Assembly: GCA_945861465.1 (NCBI GenBank)
Contig: CAMAVB010000049.1
Coordinates: 1 to 36,741 of the forward strand
Direction: 5' to 3'
DNA from: Candidatus Kuenenia stuttgartensis
GTDB taxonomy: Bacteria > Planctomycetota > Planctomycetia > Planctomycetales > Planctomycetaceae
DNA length: 36,741 nt
Under the pieces are notes generated by a model. It saw only the letters and a list, made by a program, of their open reading frames with translations, was not told the DNA's origin and made no database searches. Below, piece by piece: positions 16,434 through 24,616 of this stretch; position 1 is the first letter of the stretch, and each line of letters begins with the position of its first letter. A program made the position numbers and the translations under genes.

Positions 16434-17678
16434 ATGTCCCGATCAGTTCAGTGCCTTCCACACATTTTCGCAGCGGGCATTCTCACGATTTTTACACTTG
16501 CAGCATCGCCTGCGGACGACTGGCCAGCGTGGCGCGGCCCAAACGGCAACGGCATCAGCACTGAATCTGTAGCGCCGATGAAGTGGAGTGCGTCGGAAAA
16601 CATTGCCTGGCGAATTGAGATTCCCGGACGAGGCCGATCGTCACCGATTGTGACTGGCGATCGTGTCTTTGTCACAACCGGCGTCGAAGAAGATCAATCG
16701 CGACGAGTGATCTGTATTCACCGAGCTGATGGCAGGATTCTCTGGTCGAAGTCAGTCCACACCGGGCCAGGCGGCAAAATGCATCAGGACAACACAATGG
16801 CGTCCTCTACGCCAGCCACGGACGGGGAGCGGGTCTTCGCGGCGTTTGTGGATGATCAGGGAATGAAGGTGGTCGCTCTGGACATGGACGGGAATCTTCT
16901 GTGGAACGCGACCCCGGGAACGTATTTTTCAAATCACGGCTTCGCCGCTTCGCCGGTGATTTACGGCGAAGGAGTGATTATCAACGGCCATCAGGATGGC
17001 ACAGCGTTCGTGGTCATGCTCGATCGCAGGACCGGTGATGAAGTCTGGCGATACACTCCCACCATCAATCAGCGATCTTTCTCGACACCTGTGCTGACAC
17101 AGTATGACGGCAAGGACCAGTTGATTCTGACAGGGTCGCAACAAACGCTCGGACTCAATCCCTCGACCGGCGAACTGCTCTGGAATGTCTCTGGCCCTTC
17201 CGAAAAATTCGTCTGCACGCCATCTGTGGGTCACGATATGGTTTTCAGCTTCGGTGGATCACCCGAAAAGAAATCGCTGGCGGTGAAACTCGGCGGAACA
17301 GGAGATGTCTCAGAAACACATGTCGTATGGCGAAGTGAGCGAGGAATGCCTTACGTGCCATCTCCGTTGCTCGTCGGCGACTACCTGCACATCATCAGCG
17401 ATCTGGGAGTGTACACGTGCGTCGAACCCGTTTCCGGAAAAGTCCTGCACACAGCGCGGGCCGCGGGATCGACCTACAGTTCTCCGATTGCTGTTGGCGA
17501 CAGAATTTACATGTTTGAAGATACTGGCACCTGCACGATCTTCGAGAACCGCCCCGGCTTCCATGTGCTCGCAAAGAACTCACTCGACGAGGAAATGTAT
17601 ACTACGCCGGCTGTTTCGAATGGGCAGATGTTTGTGCGAACAACCACTGCGCTGATTTGCATTATTCATGTTCAGTAG
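16434..17678 (+). CDS. Exported PQQ-type beta-propeller protein
   Basis: The 414-residue product has a signal peptide (residues 1-27). Repeated PQQ-like blades follow: DDWPAWRGPNGNGIS, VICIHRADGRILWSKS, VVALDMDGNLLWN, VVMLDRRTGDEVWRYTP and LGLNPSTGELLWNVSG. This is the BamB-like/quinoprotein propeller fold, but no quinoprotein dehydrogenase catalytic residues were recognised. Stand-alone propellers of this type are numerous in planctomycetes; the job is unknown. The gene is 27 bases upstream of the PhnZ-like gene on the same strand, so the two may be cotranscribed. Confidence 0.88.
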   Translation: MSRSVQCLPHIFAAGILTIFTLAASPADDWPAWRGPNGNGISTESVAPMKWSASENIAWRIEIPGRGRSSPIVTGDRVFVTTGVEEDQSRRVICIHRADGRILWSKSVHTGPGGKMHQDNTMASSTPATDGERVFAAFVDDQGMKVVALDMDGNLLWNATPGTYFSNHGFAASPVIYGEGVIINGHQDGTAFVVMLDRRTGDEVWRYTPTINQRSFSTPVLTQYDGKDQLILTGSQQTLGLNPSTGELLWNVSGPSEKFVCTPSVGHDMVFSFGGSPEKKSLAVKLGGTGDVSETHVVWRSERGMPYVPSPLLVGDYLHIISDLGVYTCVEPVSGKVLHTARAAGSTYSSPIAVGDRIYMFEDTGTCTIFENRPGFHVLAKNSLDEEMYTTPAVSNGQMFVRTTTALICIIHVQ

Positions 17679-17705
17679 TACCAGCAGGAGAAGCAGGAAA
17701 TCACT

Positions 17706-18272
17706 ATGACTCAATGCACTCACATGGCACCTGTTGATCGGATTTTCTCAATCTTTCAGCAGCACGGTCATCGCCACTACGGCGAGAACGTCAGCGAACT
17801 GGAGCATGCTCTTCAGACCGCAGAGTTCGCAAAGCAGTCTGGCGAATCAGACACGATCGTTCTGTCCTGCCTGCTGCATGATTATGGGCATATGCTGCAT
17901 GATCTCGGTGAAGAGATTGCTCAACACGGTGTGGACGCAAGGCATGAAGTGATCGGTGCCAGGTTGCTGCAGGATTTGTTTCCCGAAGTGATCCTGGAAC
18001 CGATCCGACAACACGTTGCGGCCAAGCGATACCTGTGCTGGAAGATTCCGACATATGCTCAAGAACTTTCCGAGTCATCCCGCCTGAGCCTGCAATTGCA
18101 GGGTGGGCCTATGAATGATGCTGAGGCACAAAATTTTGAAACCAATCCTCACTTTGCCGCGTGCCTCAAAGTACGTCGCTACGACGATATGGGGAAAGTG
18201 CCTGGGATGCAGACTGCGGACCTGGAAAGCTATCGCGGGCCGATTAATAGATTCCTCCTTGAGAGCCCTTAA
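17706..18272 (+). CDS. phnZ: PhnZ-like HD-domain phosphonate oxygenase
   Basis: The 188-residue product matches the phosphonate-operon HD family (TIGR03276), whose type member PhnZ is a mixed-valent di-iron oxygenase. PhnZ cleaves 1-hydroxy-2-aminoethylphosphonate with O2 to glycine and phosphate. The signature is complete: HYGENVSELEHALQTA with Y25, E27 and H34; LLHDYGHML with H58, D59 and H62; H80; a later H103 with K107; and RRYDDMGK with D160/D161. AGGA lies eight bases before the ATG. The partner hydroxylase PhnY is not in the window. Genes for an alcohol dehydrogenase, a DUF5690 carrier and an FAD oxidoreductase of phosphonate families lie within 6 kb and support the role. Confidence 0.88.
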   Translation: MTQCTHMAPVDRIFSIFQQHGHRHYGENVSELEHALQTAEFAKQSGESDTIVLSCLLHDYGHMLHDLGEEIAQHGVDARHEVIGARLLQDLFPEVILEPIRQHVAAKRYLCWKIPTYAQELSESSRLSLQLQGGPMNDAEAQNFETNPHFAACLKVRRYDDMGKVPGMQTADLESYRGPINRFLLESP

Positions 18273-18347
18273 ATAAACCTCCAGGGACGCTTGCGGGATG
18301 TTCGTCACAAACATGAACGGAATGGCGCTAGCCACCGGTGTTTTATG

Positions 18348-18426
18348 ACCGCGGATTTCGCGGATGATACGGATGAGTCACCTTGTGTTTATCTGTGAAA
18401 TCCGCGAAATCCGCGAAATCCGCGGT
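18348..18426. repeat. Palindromic repeat family F
   Basis: Arms 18348-18365 (ACCGCGGATTTCGCGGAT) and 18409-18426 are perfect reverse complements. The right part contains GAAATCCGC three times in tandem (18397-18423). ATTTTTCTC follows. The rest of the 18273-18600 gap shows no coding signal. Confidence 0.85.
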
Positions 18427-18600
18427 TAACATTTTTCTCACTCTCTTCCCTGAGTTGCGGGAAAAGCGCGCGATCGGTTGTTTCAGAACTTCACCGGCGG
18501 CTCGCGCCGAACCGCTCAATAAAACAACGAACCACTTGTCCTGTACTACGCTATCCAACTTTTCGTACCTTCTGACTCGTTCCCGGAAAAGAAATTCACG

Positions 18601-20172
18601 ATGCCAACTCAGCGTCAACTCTTCGAACTCGCAGTCACACGCAGAAACATGCTTCTTTCGGGAGCCTCATTGGCCATCCTTCCATGGCTGGGTCGATTCT
18701 CTGCAGGAGCTGTGATTCCTCGGCCAATCTTTGCACAGGATCCGTTTCAACTTGGTGTCGCTTCCGGAGATCCGACCAGCGATGGAGTGGTCTTGTGGAC
18801 CCGCCTTGCCACGGATCCCCTCAACGGCGGCGGCATGAAGTCGGAGAATTTCGAAGTAAAATGGGAAGTCGCGAGCGACGAAGGATTTCAGCAGATTGTG
18901 CAGTCAGGAACAGAACTGGCCACGCCTCAACTGGGCCACTCGGTTCACGTCGAACTTTCCGGTCTCAAGCCTGACGGTTGGTACTGGTATCGATTCCATG
19001 TCGGCGATGCGATCAGCCGCATCGGAAAGACTCGGACCATGCCGGCTGAAAACGTGATGCCCGAACGACTGCGGTTCGCATTTGCTTCCTGTCAGCATTA
19101 CGAAAGTGGATACTATACGGCCTATGATCACATGGCCAAAGAGAATCTCGATCTTGTCCTTCACCTGGGCGATTACATCTACGAATACGCCGGAATGGAC
19201 AACCGAGTTCGTAAGCATCACGGTCCCGAGATCACAACTCTGGAACATTATCGCAACCGCTATGCACAGTATCGCATGGACCCGTCGCTTCAAACCATGC
19301 ACGCACTGTGCCCCTGGGTCGTTGTCTGGGACGATCACGAATTTGACAACAACTGCGCCGGAGCCATTTCGGAAGAATCCCATGTCTACCCGGCTGAGTT
19401 CCTGCTGCGTCGAGCAAACTCATATCAGGCGTATTATGAAAACATGCCGCTGCGTCGCACGTGCTTGCCTCAGGGACCGGACATGACCCTTTATCGTACC
19501 ATTGACTTCGGTCGGTTGGCACGTTTTGAAATGCTTGACACTCGGCAGTATCGTACGGATCAACCAAACGGCGACAAACTGAAACCGCTCGAAGGTGGTG
19601 TGTTTGATCCGCTGGGTACAATGCTGGGAGACGCTCAGGAGAAGTGGCTGATGAGCGAACTTCTGATGTCCGAGGCAAAATGGAACGTCCTTGGGCAGCA
19701 GGTGATGATGGCTCGCGTCGATCGTACTGCAGGGTCGGAAGCGAAATTCAGCATGGATCAATGGTCCGGATATGATGTCGCTCGACGCCGACTGCTGGAT
19801 TTCCTGGCAACCCGTCGCATTCCGAACCCGGTAGTTCTGACAGGCGACATTCACTCGAACTGGGTGAACGATCTGAAAATCGACTTCGACAATGCGATGG
19901 CTCCAATTGTGGCTTCTGAATTCGTTGGCACCTCGATCTCTTCAGGTGGCAATGGGCTGCAGTTCGGGAAAAACCATGCGGAGCTGATGTCGGAAAACCC
20001 TTTTGTAAAGTTTCAGAATTCTGAGCGAGGCTACGTCAGTTGCACAGTGACTTCCAAAGAGTGGCGAAGCGACTATCAGATGGTCGAATACGTCGAAACC
20101 CCTGATGCCCCATTGGTCAATCGAGGCACGTTTGTGGTTGAAGACGGAAAACCGGGGGCAGTAAAGACATAG
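18601..20172 (+). CDS. phoD: PhoD-type alkaline phosphatase, Tat-exported
   Basis: The 523-residue product carries a twin-arginine signal (VTRRNMLLSGASLAIL, arginines 14-15). The PhoD N-terminal domain follows (FQLGVASGDPTSDGVVLWTR). The metallophosphatase core shows FAFASCQHYESGYY (metal-binding cysteine), HLGDYIYEY, WDDHEFDNN and LTGDIHSNW. PhoD enzymes use iron and calcium to release phosphate from mono- and diesters outside the cytoplasm. A GGAAAAG stretch upstream of the ATG is a weak ribosome site. It sits between the PhnZ-like gene and the other phosphonate genes. Regulation by phosphate starvation is likely, but no Pho box was identified. Confidence 0.92.
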   Translation: MPTQRQLFELAVTRRNMLLSGASLAILPWLGRFSAGAVIPRPIFAQDPFQLGVASGDPTSDGVVLWTRLATDPLNGGGMKSENFEVKWEVASDEGFQQIVQSGTELATPQLGHSVHVELSGLKPDGWYWYRFHVGDAISRIGKTRTMPAENVMPERLRFAFASCQHYESGYYTAYDHMAKENLDLVLHLGDYIYEYAGMDNRVRKHHGPEITTLEHYRNRYAQYRMDPSLQTMHALCPWVVVWDDHEFDNNCAGAISEESHVYPAEFLLRRANSYQAYYENMPLRRTCLPQGPDMTLYRTIDFGRLARFEMLDTRQYRTDQPNGDKLKPLEGGVFDPLGTMLGDAQEKWLMSELLMSEAKWNVLGQQVMMARVDRTAGSEAKFSMDQWSGYDVARRRLLDFLATRRIPNPVVLTGDIHSNWVNDLKIDFDNAMAPIVASEFVGTSISSGGNGLQFGKNHAELMSENPFVKFQNSERGYVSCTVTSKEWRSDYQMVEYVETPDAPLVNRGTFVVEDGKPGAVKT

Positions 20173-20217
20173 ACTCAACGGCACGCGAACGGTCTGTCAG
20201 TGATGGATTGATGGGTT

Positions 20218-20280
20218 GTGTGCCACTGGCTCTGCCAGTGCTTTATGCCGATGGAAAGCACTGGCAGAGCCAGTGGCACT
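20218..20280. repeat. Palindromic repeat family C, copy 2
   Basis: GTGCCACTGGCTCTGCCAGT... at 20220-20244 pairs perfectly with 20255-20279. The loop is ten bases. It lies between the PhoD gene and a family E element. Confidence 0.92.
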
Positions 20281-20305
20281 CATCAGCACACGGTTGACGA
20301 GGCAC

Positions 20306-20410
20306 TAAGGACTGAGACAGAAATAAGTGGGGCACGATTCCATCGTGCCGGGCACGTTACAAACGTGCCCCACGTCCAAAAGACGACAGTTATTTCTGCG
20401 CCGGTCTTAA
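20306..20410. repeat. Palindromic element family E, copy 2
   Basis: Ends at 20306-20326 (TAAGGACTGAGACAGAAATA...) and 20390-20410 are imperfect reverse complements. The core at 20327-20373 holds two adjacent hairpins, GGCACGATTCCATCGTGCC and GGCACGTT/AACGTGCC, inside an outer GTGGGGCACG/CGTGCCCCAC stem. Copy 3 at 24280-24384 is nearly identical and the same length. Confidence 0.9.
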
Positions 20411-20451
20411 TGCCTTGCCAGTGACGAAATCAGCGGTAATCAGACCGATTG

Positions 20452-21531
20452 CTATGGCTTCACGCCCACGCGGATGTTCGCAGGATTCATCGCCGCGCTC
20501 AGGGCCGATGCGACGTCCGGCAGGCTGAACCATTGTGAGACAATCGTTTCAAACGGCGACGTATTCTGTGCCTGCTGCAGAAAATCAACGGCCTGGGCCA
20601 GGTGTCGAGGCGCGTAGTTGTGGATGCCGCGAATTGTCAGATTGCGTCGCACGACTTCATCCATCGCCAATCGAATGGGTTCCGAAGGAAACACAGCACC
20701 CACAAGGACAAGCGTGCCTCCCAGTCTCAGGTGTGGCCACAGTGTATGAAACGCTGCCGGAGCTCCGGAGACTTCCAGCGCGACGTCGGCACCGTGGCCC
20801 CCGGTTTCGTCTTTCAGCACCGACGACAATTCATCCGGAGTTACACAATGCGTGGCCCCAAACTGCTTCGCGCGGGCTCGACGTTCTTCATGCAGATCAC
20901 ACACAATCACCGCCGCCGCACCTCGGCTTCGCGCCATCGCGCTGGCCGTCAGGCCGAGCAGGCCCGCACCTGTAATGCAGATGGTTCGATCCTGCATTGT
21001 GTCGATGGATTCGAGCGCTGCGGCAATTGTTGCTGTGGCACAACCGCAGGGGCTGATGACGTTCAGGCTCATTTCATCGGGAACCTGCACAATGGCTGTG
21101 CCAGGCATCAGCAGACAGTGCTCTGCAAGTCCCCCAAGCAGTTCATAACCAGGTCGAAACGCCTCATGGCCGTACTTTACGGAGCGCAGGCATTTTTGCC
21201 GCAGATCGCGCTGGCAGTAGAAGCATTCCCCACAGGAGGCAACCAGTCCCCAGACGACTCGACTTCCCAGCTCAAGACGACGGCTGGCGGCATCAGCGCG
21301 AACGGCATCGGGGCCAAATGCCTCAATTCGTCCGACAATTTCATGACCCAGAATGGTGGGGACTGGAACCTTTCTGCGGCCTTCGAAGCTATGCAGATCG
21401 CTTCCACACAAAGTACAGCTTTCGACGCGCACGAGGACCTCGCCACCACGTGGTGTTGGAGTCGGGACAGACTGCAATTCAATTTCCCCGGCGTTCCCGT
21501 GGAAAACAGCGGCGAGAGATTGGCCTGTCAT
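20452..21531 (-). CDS. Phosphonate-associated zinc-dependent alcohol dehydrogenase
   Basis: The 359-residue product is a medium-chain zinc alcohol dehydrogenase. CTLCGSDLHSFEG holds the catalytic C42 and H47, and GHEIVGRI follows with H63. The structural zinc site is the four-cysteine loop CGECFYCQRDLRQKC. The Rossmann motif is ITGAGLLGLTA. The short, H-rich N-terminal pattern fits the family proposed to act in phosphonate catabolism (TIGR03366, HpnZ), though its substrate is not settled. The start at 21531 is set by AAAGGAA about ten bases upstream; an earlier in-frame start would lie inside the next gene. The neighbours upstream are a carrier and an FAD enzyme of phosphonate clusters. It likely forms an operon with the DUF5690 gene, 35 bases away. 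Confidence 0.88.
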   Translation of the reverse strand: MTGQSLAAVFHGNAGEIELQSVPTPTPRGGEVLVRVESCTLCGSDLHSFEGRRKVPVPTILGHEIVGRIEAFGPDAVRADAASRRLELGSRVVWGLVASCGECFYCQRDLRQKCLRSVKYGHEAFRPGYELLGGLAEHCLLMPGTAIVQVPDEMSLNVISPCGCATATIAAALESIDTMQDRTICITGAGLLGLTASAMARSRGAAAVIVCDLHEERRARAKQFGATHCVTPDELSSVLKDETGGHGADVALEVSGAPAAFHTLWPHLRLGGTLVLVGAVFPSEPIRLAMDEVVRRNLTIRGIHNYAPRHLAQAVDFLQQAQNTSPFETIVSQWFSLPDVASALSAAMNPANIRVGVKP

Positions 21532-21566
21532 GAATCGTAATGTTCCTTTGAACCGAAATAACTGAA

Positions 21567-22901
21567 TCACTGAGATTCCGTCAGCCTCTGACCACCAAAA
21601 TAACGCATGGCTGCCACGATGCAAAGCACCGACAACACGCACGTGATCCAGCACGCGGTCGTGAAAAACGGCAGGAATTTTCCCTGATGATTGAACGCAC
21701 CTTTGAAGAGCATGCAACCCACGTAACCAAGATAACCTGTGGAATCCGCCAGATACATCAGAAAGCCAACGTTTCCCTTTTCACGAGTCATCGCAAGCAG
21801 ACGCTCGAAGATTGTGGCGTGCATCGCCACGTATGGCAGATACAAGCCAAGGCCAACCATGACCATAAAGCTGAACCCGCCCAGTCCAAACGATCTTCCA
21901 ATCAGAGCCGAGCCAAGTAAACAGAATCCTGCAAGACATGTCAGCAGCGACAGATTGAAAGCTCGCCTGTTGTCACGGACCCAAACCATACTCCCGTTGA
22001 TCACAACGACACCCAGTGCCACGATGATTTCAGAAGTTGTAAAAGTATGCGGCGCGGCAGGCTCACCGAGTCCGATCCAGATCTCAGTCGCAAAGTCAGC
22101 CCGGATGCTTCGCAGGATTGTGACGAGCAGATACATCACAATCAACATGGTCAGACCAAATCCATAGCGTCGCATCAGCAGCCAGCGATCATCGCGAGTC
22201 ATTCGGACCCGTTCTGATCGGGCGTCCACGTCCTGCCGGCTGGGCGGTGGTGTGCGCGCCAGCATTGTGACACCAATGATCAGCGGAATTGTGAAGAGTC
22301 CGCCCGCAGCAGCCGGCATCCAGTATTCCGAAACGCCCATTTCCAGTAACCAGGCGCCAACCGATTTTGTCGCTCCGTCCGCAAGAATGAAGCTGGCGCA
22401 TAGACCGGCGGAGAGAGCTTCGGTGACTCGTCGTCCTTCCAGAAACCCCATCACCAGTCCAAAGACCATGCCCAGGGGAAGCCCGTTGAAAAACATGAAC
22501 ACTGCATTCCAGGGCGGCGGCACAAGTCCGAACAGAATCAGTGCGACCTCACTAACTCCGATGAGCCCGAGCAAAGTCTGAGCCCGTTTTGAGGCGCGCA
22601 TTTCCGAGATCACTTTGATGCCGATAAATTTCGAGAGCGCATAACCAATCACCTGCGATGTCACCAGCACGGACTTAAATGTCAGTCCCATCCAGGTCAA
22701 GTCATCGAATCTTGCTGCTGTAAACGGCTTTCTGAAGGCGTACATGCAGAAGTACGTACCAAACGCAGCCAGTACGGCCCATAAAGCCCAGAGCGATTGT
22801 CGACGTGTTGACGCATTCGTCGGAACAGGTTCGAAGACAGCTGAGTCAAATGCGTCGGATTGTTTCTCTCTCAATTGAGGCCTCAATGCTTCGGAATTCA
22901 C
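21567..22901 (-). CDS. DUF5690 / MFS-like membrane transporter
   Basis: The product has about 12 hydrophobic segments, beginning with ALWAVLAAFGTYFCMYAFRK. A second conserved stretch follows soon after (IGYALSKFIGIKVISEM), which is the DUF5690 pattern within the major facilitator superfamily. No ATG occurs ahead of the first membrane segment. GTG at 22901 is proposed (444 residues), leaving a soluble N-terminus of about 35 residues; the frame is open to 23042, but the extra 47 residues look non-coding and overlap a likely divergent promoter. The gene is often found beside FAD oxidoreductases of the HpnW type, so phosphonate or aminophosphonate uptake is a fair inference. The substrate is unproven. 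Confidence 0.8.
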   Translation of the reverse strand: MNSEALRPQLREKQSDAFDSAVFEPVPTNASTRRQSLWALWAVLAAFGTYFCMYAFRKPFTAARFDDLTWMGLTFKSVLVTSQVIGYALSKFIGIKVISEMRASKRAQTLLGLIGVSEVALILFGLVPPPWNAVFMFFNGLPLGMVFGLVMGFLEGRRVTEALSAGLCASFILADGATKSVGAWLLEMGVSEYWMPAAAGGLFTIPLIIGVTMLARTPPPSRQDVDARSERVRMTRDDRWLLMRRYGFGLTMLIVMYLLVTILRSIRADFATEIWIGLGEPAAPHTFTTSEIIVALGVVVINGSMVWVRDNRRAFNLSLLTCLAGFCLLGSALIGRSFGLGGFSFMVMVGLGLYLPYVAMHATIFERLLAMTREKGNVGFLMYLADSTGYLGYVGCMLFKGAFNHQGKFLPFFTTACWITCVLSVLCIVAAMRYFGGQRLTESQ

Positions 22902-22957
22902 AGAATCTTCAGAAGACTTAAAAGAATGCAATCGCGGGATCACGCTACACTTTGTCG

Positions 22958-23009
22958 CACACAATTCTGTCTCACACAATATTCTGCAGCACAGTGTTAA
23001 GATAGTGTG
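22958..23009. promoter_or_regulatory. Possible shared operator between divergent phosphonate genes
   Basis: CACACAATTCTG at 22958-22969 is repeated as CACACAATATTCTG at 22973-22986, 15 bases on. CACAGTGTTAAGATAGTGTG at 22990-23009 has dyad-like CACA/TGTG ends. They lie in the 140-base gap between two divergent genes of the same pathway. No regulator gene is adjacent, so the role is a guess from position. Confidence 0.3.
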
Positions 23010-23041
23010 AGCGTGTCCGACCGCCAGCAAGGCGGCAGACA

Positions 23042-24289
23042 ATGACTTTTGTCCTGAAAGAAATCCTCGTGCGTCAATCCAAAGCAGCTATCGTTGGCGC
23101 CGGCATTGTCGGGCTGGCTCATGCATGGTCAGCGGCGGAACGTGGCTGTCAGGTGACCGTCTTTGAGAGAAATTCGCGAGCCTCAGGGGCCTCTATTCGA
23201 AACTTCGGAATGATCTGGCCGATTGGTCAGCCGCATGGCGAAAACTATGAAACCGCGATGCTCAGCCGCACGCGATGGCTGCGGCTTTCGACGGAAGCCG
23301 GATTGTGGGTGAATCCGTGCGGTTCAATTCATCTCGCACATCGACCGGACGAATGGATCGTGCTGCAGCAGTTCAGAGAACGAGCCGAATTTCTGGGAAT
23401 TGCCTGCGAGTTGCTGACGCCCGAGGAGGTTCAGCGACGCACACCCGCAGCAAACTTCCATGGACTTCTGGGGGGACTTTACAGTCCCACTGAATGCTGT
23501 GTGAATCCCCGCGAAGCAACACGATCGATCCCGGCATGGCTGGCGGCGAAGTACGGCGTCACGTTCCACTTTGAGACTCACATTGCTTCGGTCGAGTCGA
23601 TCGGAGACGACATGTGTGGCCGCACCAACGTGCGAGTCACAACAAGTCTCGGCGATTGCGAGCACTTTGAACGAGCCATAATATGCTGCGGCGCGGATAT
23701 GCAGTCGCTGTTCCCGAATGTTCTCGCTTCGTCAGATATGAAACGCTGCAAGCTGCAAATGATGAGCGTACGAGGCCACGGAACTGGGTGGACTCTGGGG
23801 CCGCACCTGGCCAGCGGCTTGACGCTTCGGCATTATCGCAACTTTGAAATCTGTCCCGGCATTGAAGATCTGAGAAAACGCATCTCGGACGAAACTCCGG
23901 AGCTGGATCACTTTGGAATTCACGTGATGGCGTCCCAGAATAATCATGGAGACATTATTTTAGGAGATTCACATGAGTACGGTGCCGACATCGAACCGTT
24001 CGACAAGGCGTCTGTCGATGAACTGATGTTGCGGGAACTCCGGAAAATTCTGCAGCTGCCCGACTGGACGGTGGCCGAGCACTGGCATGGTTTCTACGCA
24101 AAGCACCCGACACTTCCGGTGTTTGAAGCAACTCCCGAACCCGGCATCCATCTTTGTACGGGAACCGGTGGAGCGGGAATGACGATGTCTTTCGGACTTG
24201 CAGAACGCATGTGGGATCGATGGACTGACAGCAACCCCTTTTCATTTCCCTTTTCATTTCCCACGAGCTTTCGTTGGAATAAGGACTGA
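23042..24289 (+). CDS. HpnW-type FAD-dependent oxidoreductase (phosphonate clusters)
   Basis: The 415-residue product is a DAO-type flavoprotein with the dinucleotide motif AIVGAGIVGLAHAWSAAERG at residues 16-35. SIRNFGMIWPIGQPHGE near 58 is the hallmark of the TIGR03364 family found in phosphonate gene clusters. Its members are reported to oxidise aminophosphonates such as 2-aminoethylphosphonate or N-methyl forms; which one applies here cannot be told. GTGGAGMTMSFGLAERM closes the normal domain. The last 20 residues are extra: FSFPFSFP comes from a 12-base tandem repeat (24236-24262), and the stop codon lies in a family E palindrome. GGCGG at 23031-23035 is a possible ribosome site, but it is held in a small hairpin. 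Confidence 0.87.
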   Translation: MTFVLKEILVRQSKAAIVGAGIVGLAHAWSAAERGCQVTVFERNSRASGASIRNFGMIWPIGQPHGENYETAMLSRTRWLRLSTEAGLWVNPCGSIHLAHRPDEWIVLQQFRERAEFLGIACELLTPEEVQRRTPAANFHGLLGGLYSPTECCVNPREATRSIPAWLAAKYGVTFHFETHIASVESIGDDMCGRTNVRVTTSLGDCEHFERAIICCGADMQSLFPNVLASSDMKRCKLQMMSVRGHGTGWTLGPHLASGLTLRHYRNFEICPGIEDLRKRISDETPELDHFGIHVMASQNNHGDIILGDSHEYGADIEPFDKASVDELMLRELRKILQLPDWTVAEHWHGFYAKHPTLPVFEATPEPGIHLCTGTGGAGMTMSFGLAERMWDRWTDSNPFSFPFSFPTSFRWNKD

Positions 24290-24384
24290 GACAGAAACAA
24301 GTGGGGCACGATTCCATCGTGCCGAGCACGTTAAAAACGTGCTCCACGCCCGAAAGACGACAGCTAATTCTGCGCCGGTCCTTA
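24280..24384. repeat. Palindromic element family E, copy 3
   Basis: Ends at 24280-24300 and 24365-24384 and the core GTGGGGCACGATTCCATCGT... match copy 2 almost base for base over 105 bases. The TGA stop of the FAD oxidoreductase (24287-24289) is inside the left end. Confidence 0.9.
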
Positions 24385-24616
24385 GTAGTTTTTACGGCTC
24401 ACGGTCATACTAACCCGAAAATCAAATCTTGAGGGAGCACCAGGGCACTGCGGTGATACGAGTGGCGATCAATTCGAGTGACGGTGGACTGACGTCGCAA
24501 CGCTCGCCTGGGTAGCGCGCAGCCGAGAATATCGCTTTCGGACGCGGTCGCTATATCGAATGGGTCTAACATTGTAACATCAGGGAGTCTATCAGTTGTG
24601 AAACAAGGACCGCCGT
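24385..24616. other. Non-coding leader of the kinase gene
   Basis: No gene, hairpin or repeat of note is seen. The kinase promoter is probably here, but no convincing -35/-10 pair could be picked. AAGGA at 24605-24609 is the ribosome site. Confidence 0.45.

Noticed and set aside
18397-18423. Possible CRISPR-like repeat
   Set aside because: Three GAAATCCGC units are contiguous with no spacers and form part of a palindrome.
20602-21540. 312-residue open frame on the plus strand
   Set aside because: It is the shadow of the alcohol dehydrogenase gene, whose zinc and NAD motifs are intact on the minus strand.
22902-23042. Longer N-terminus of the DUF5690 transporter
   Set aside because: It would need a TTG start overlapping the divergent gene's start, and it runs through the likely promoter.
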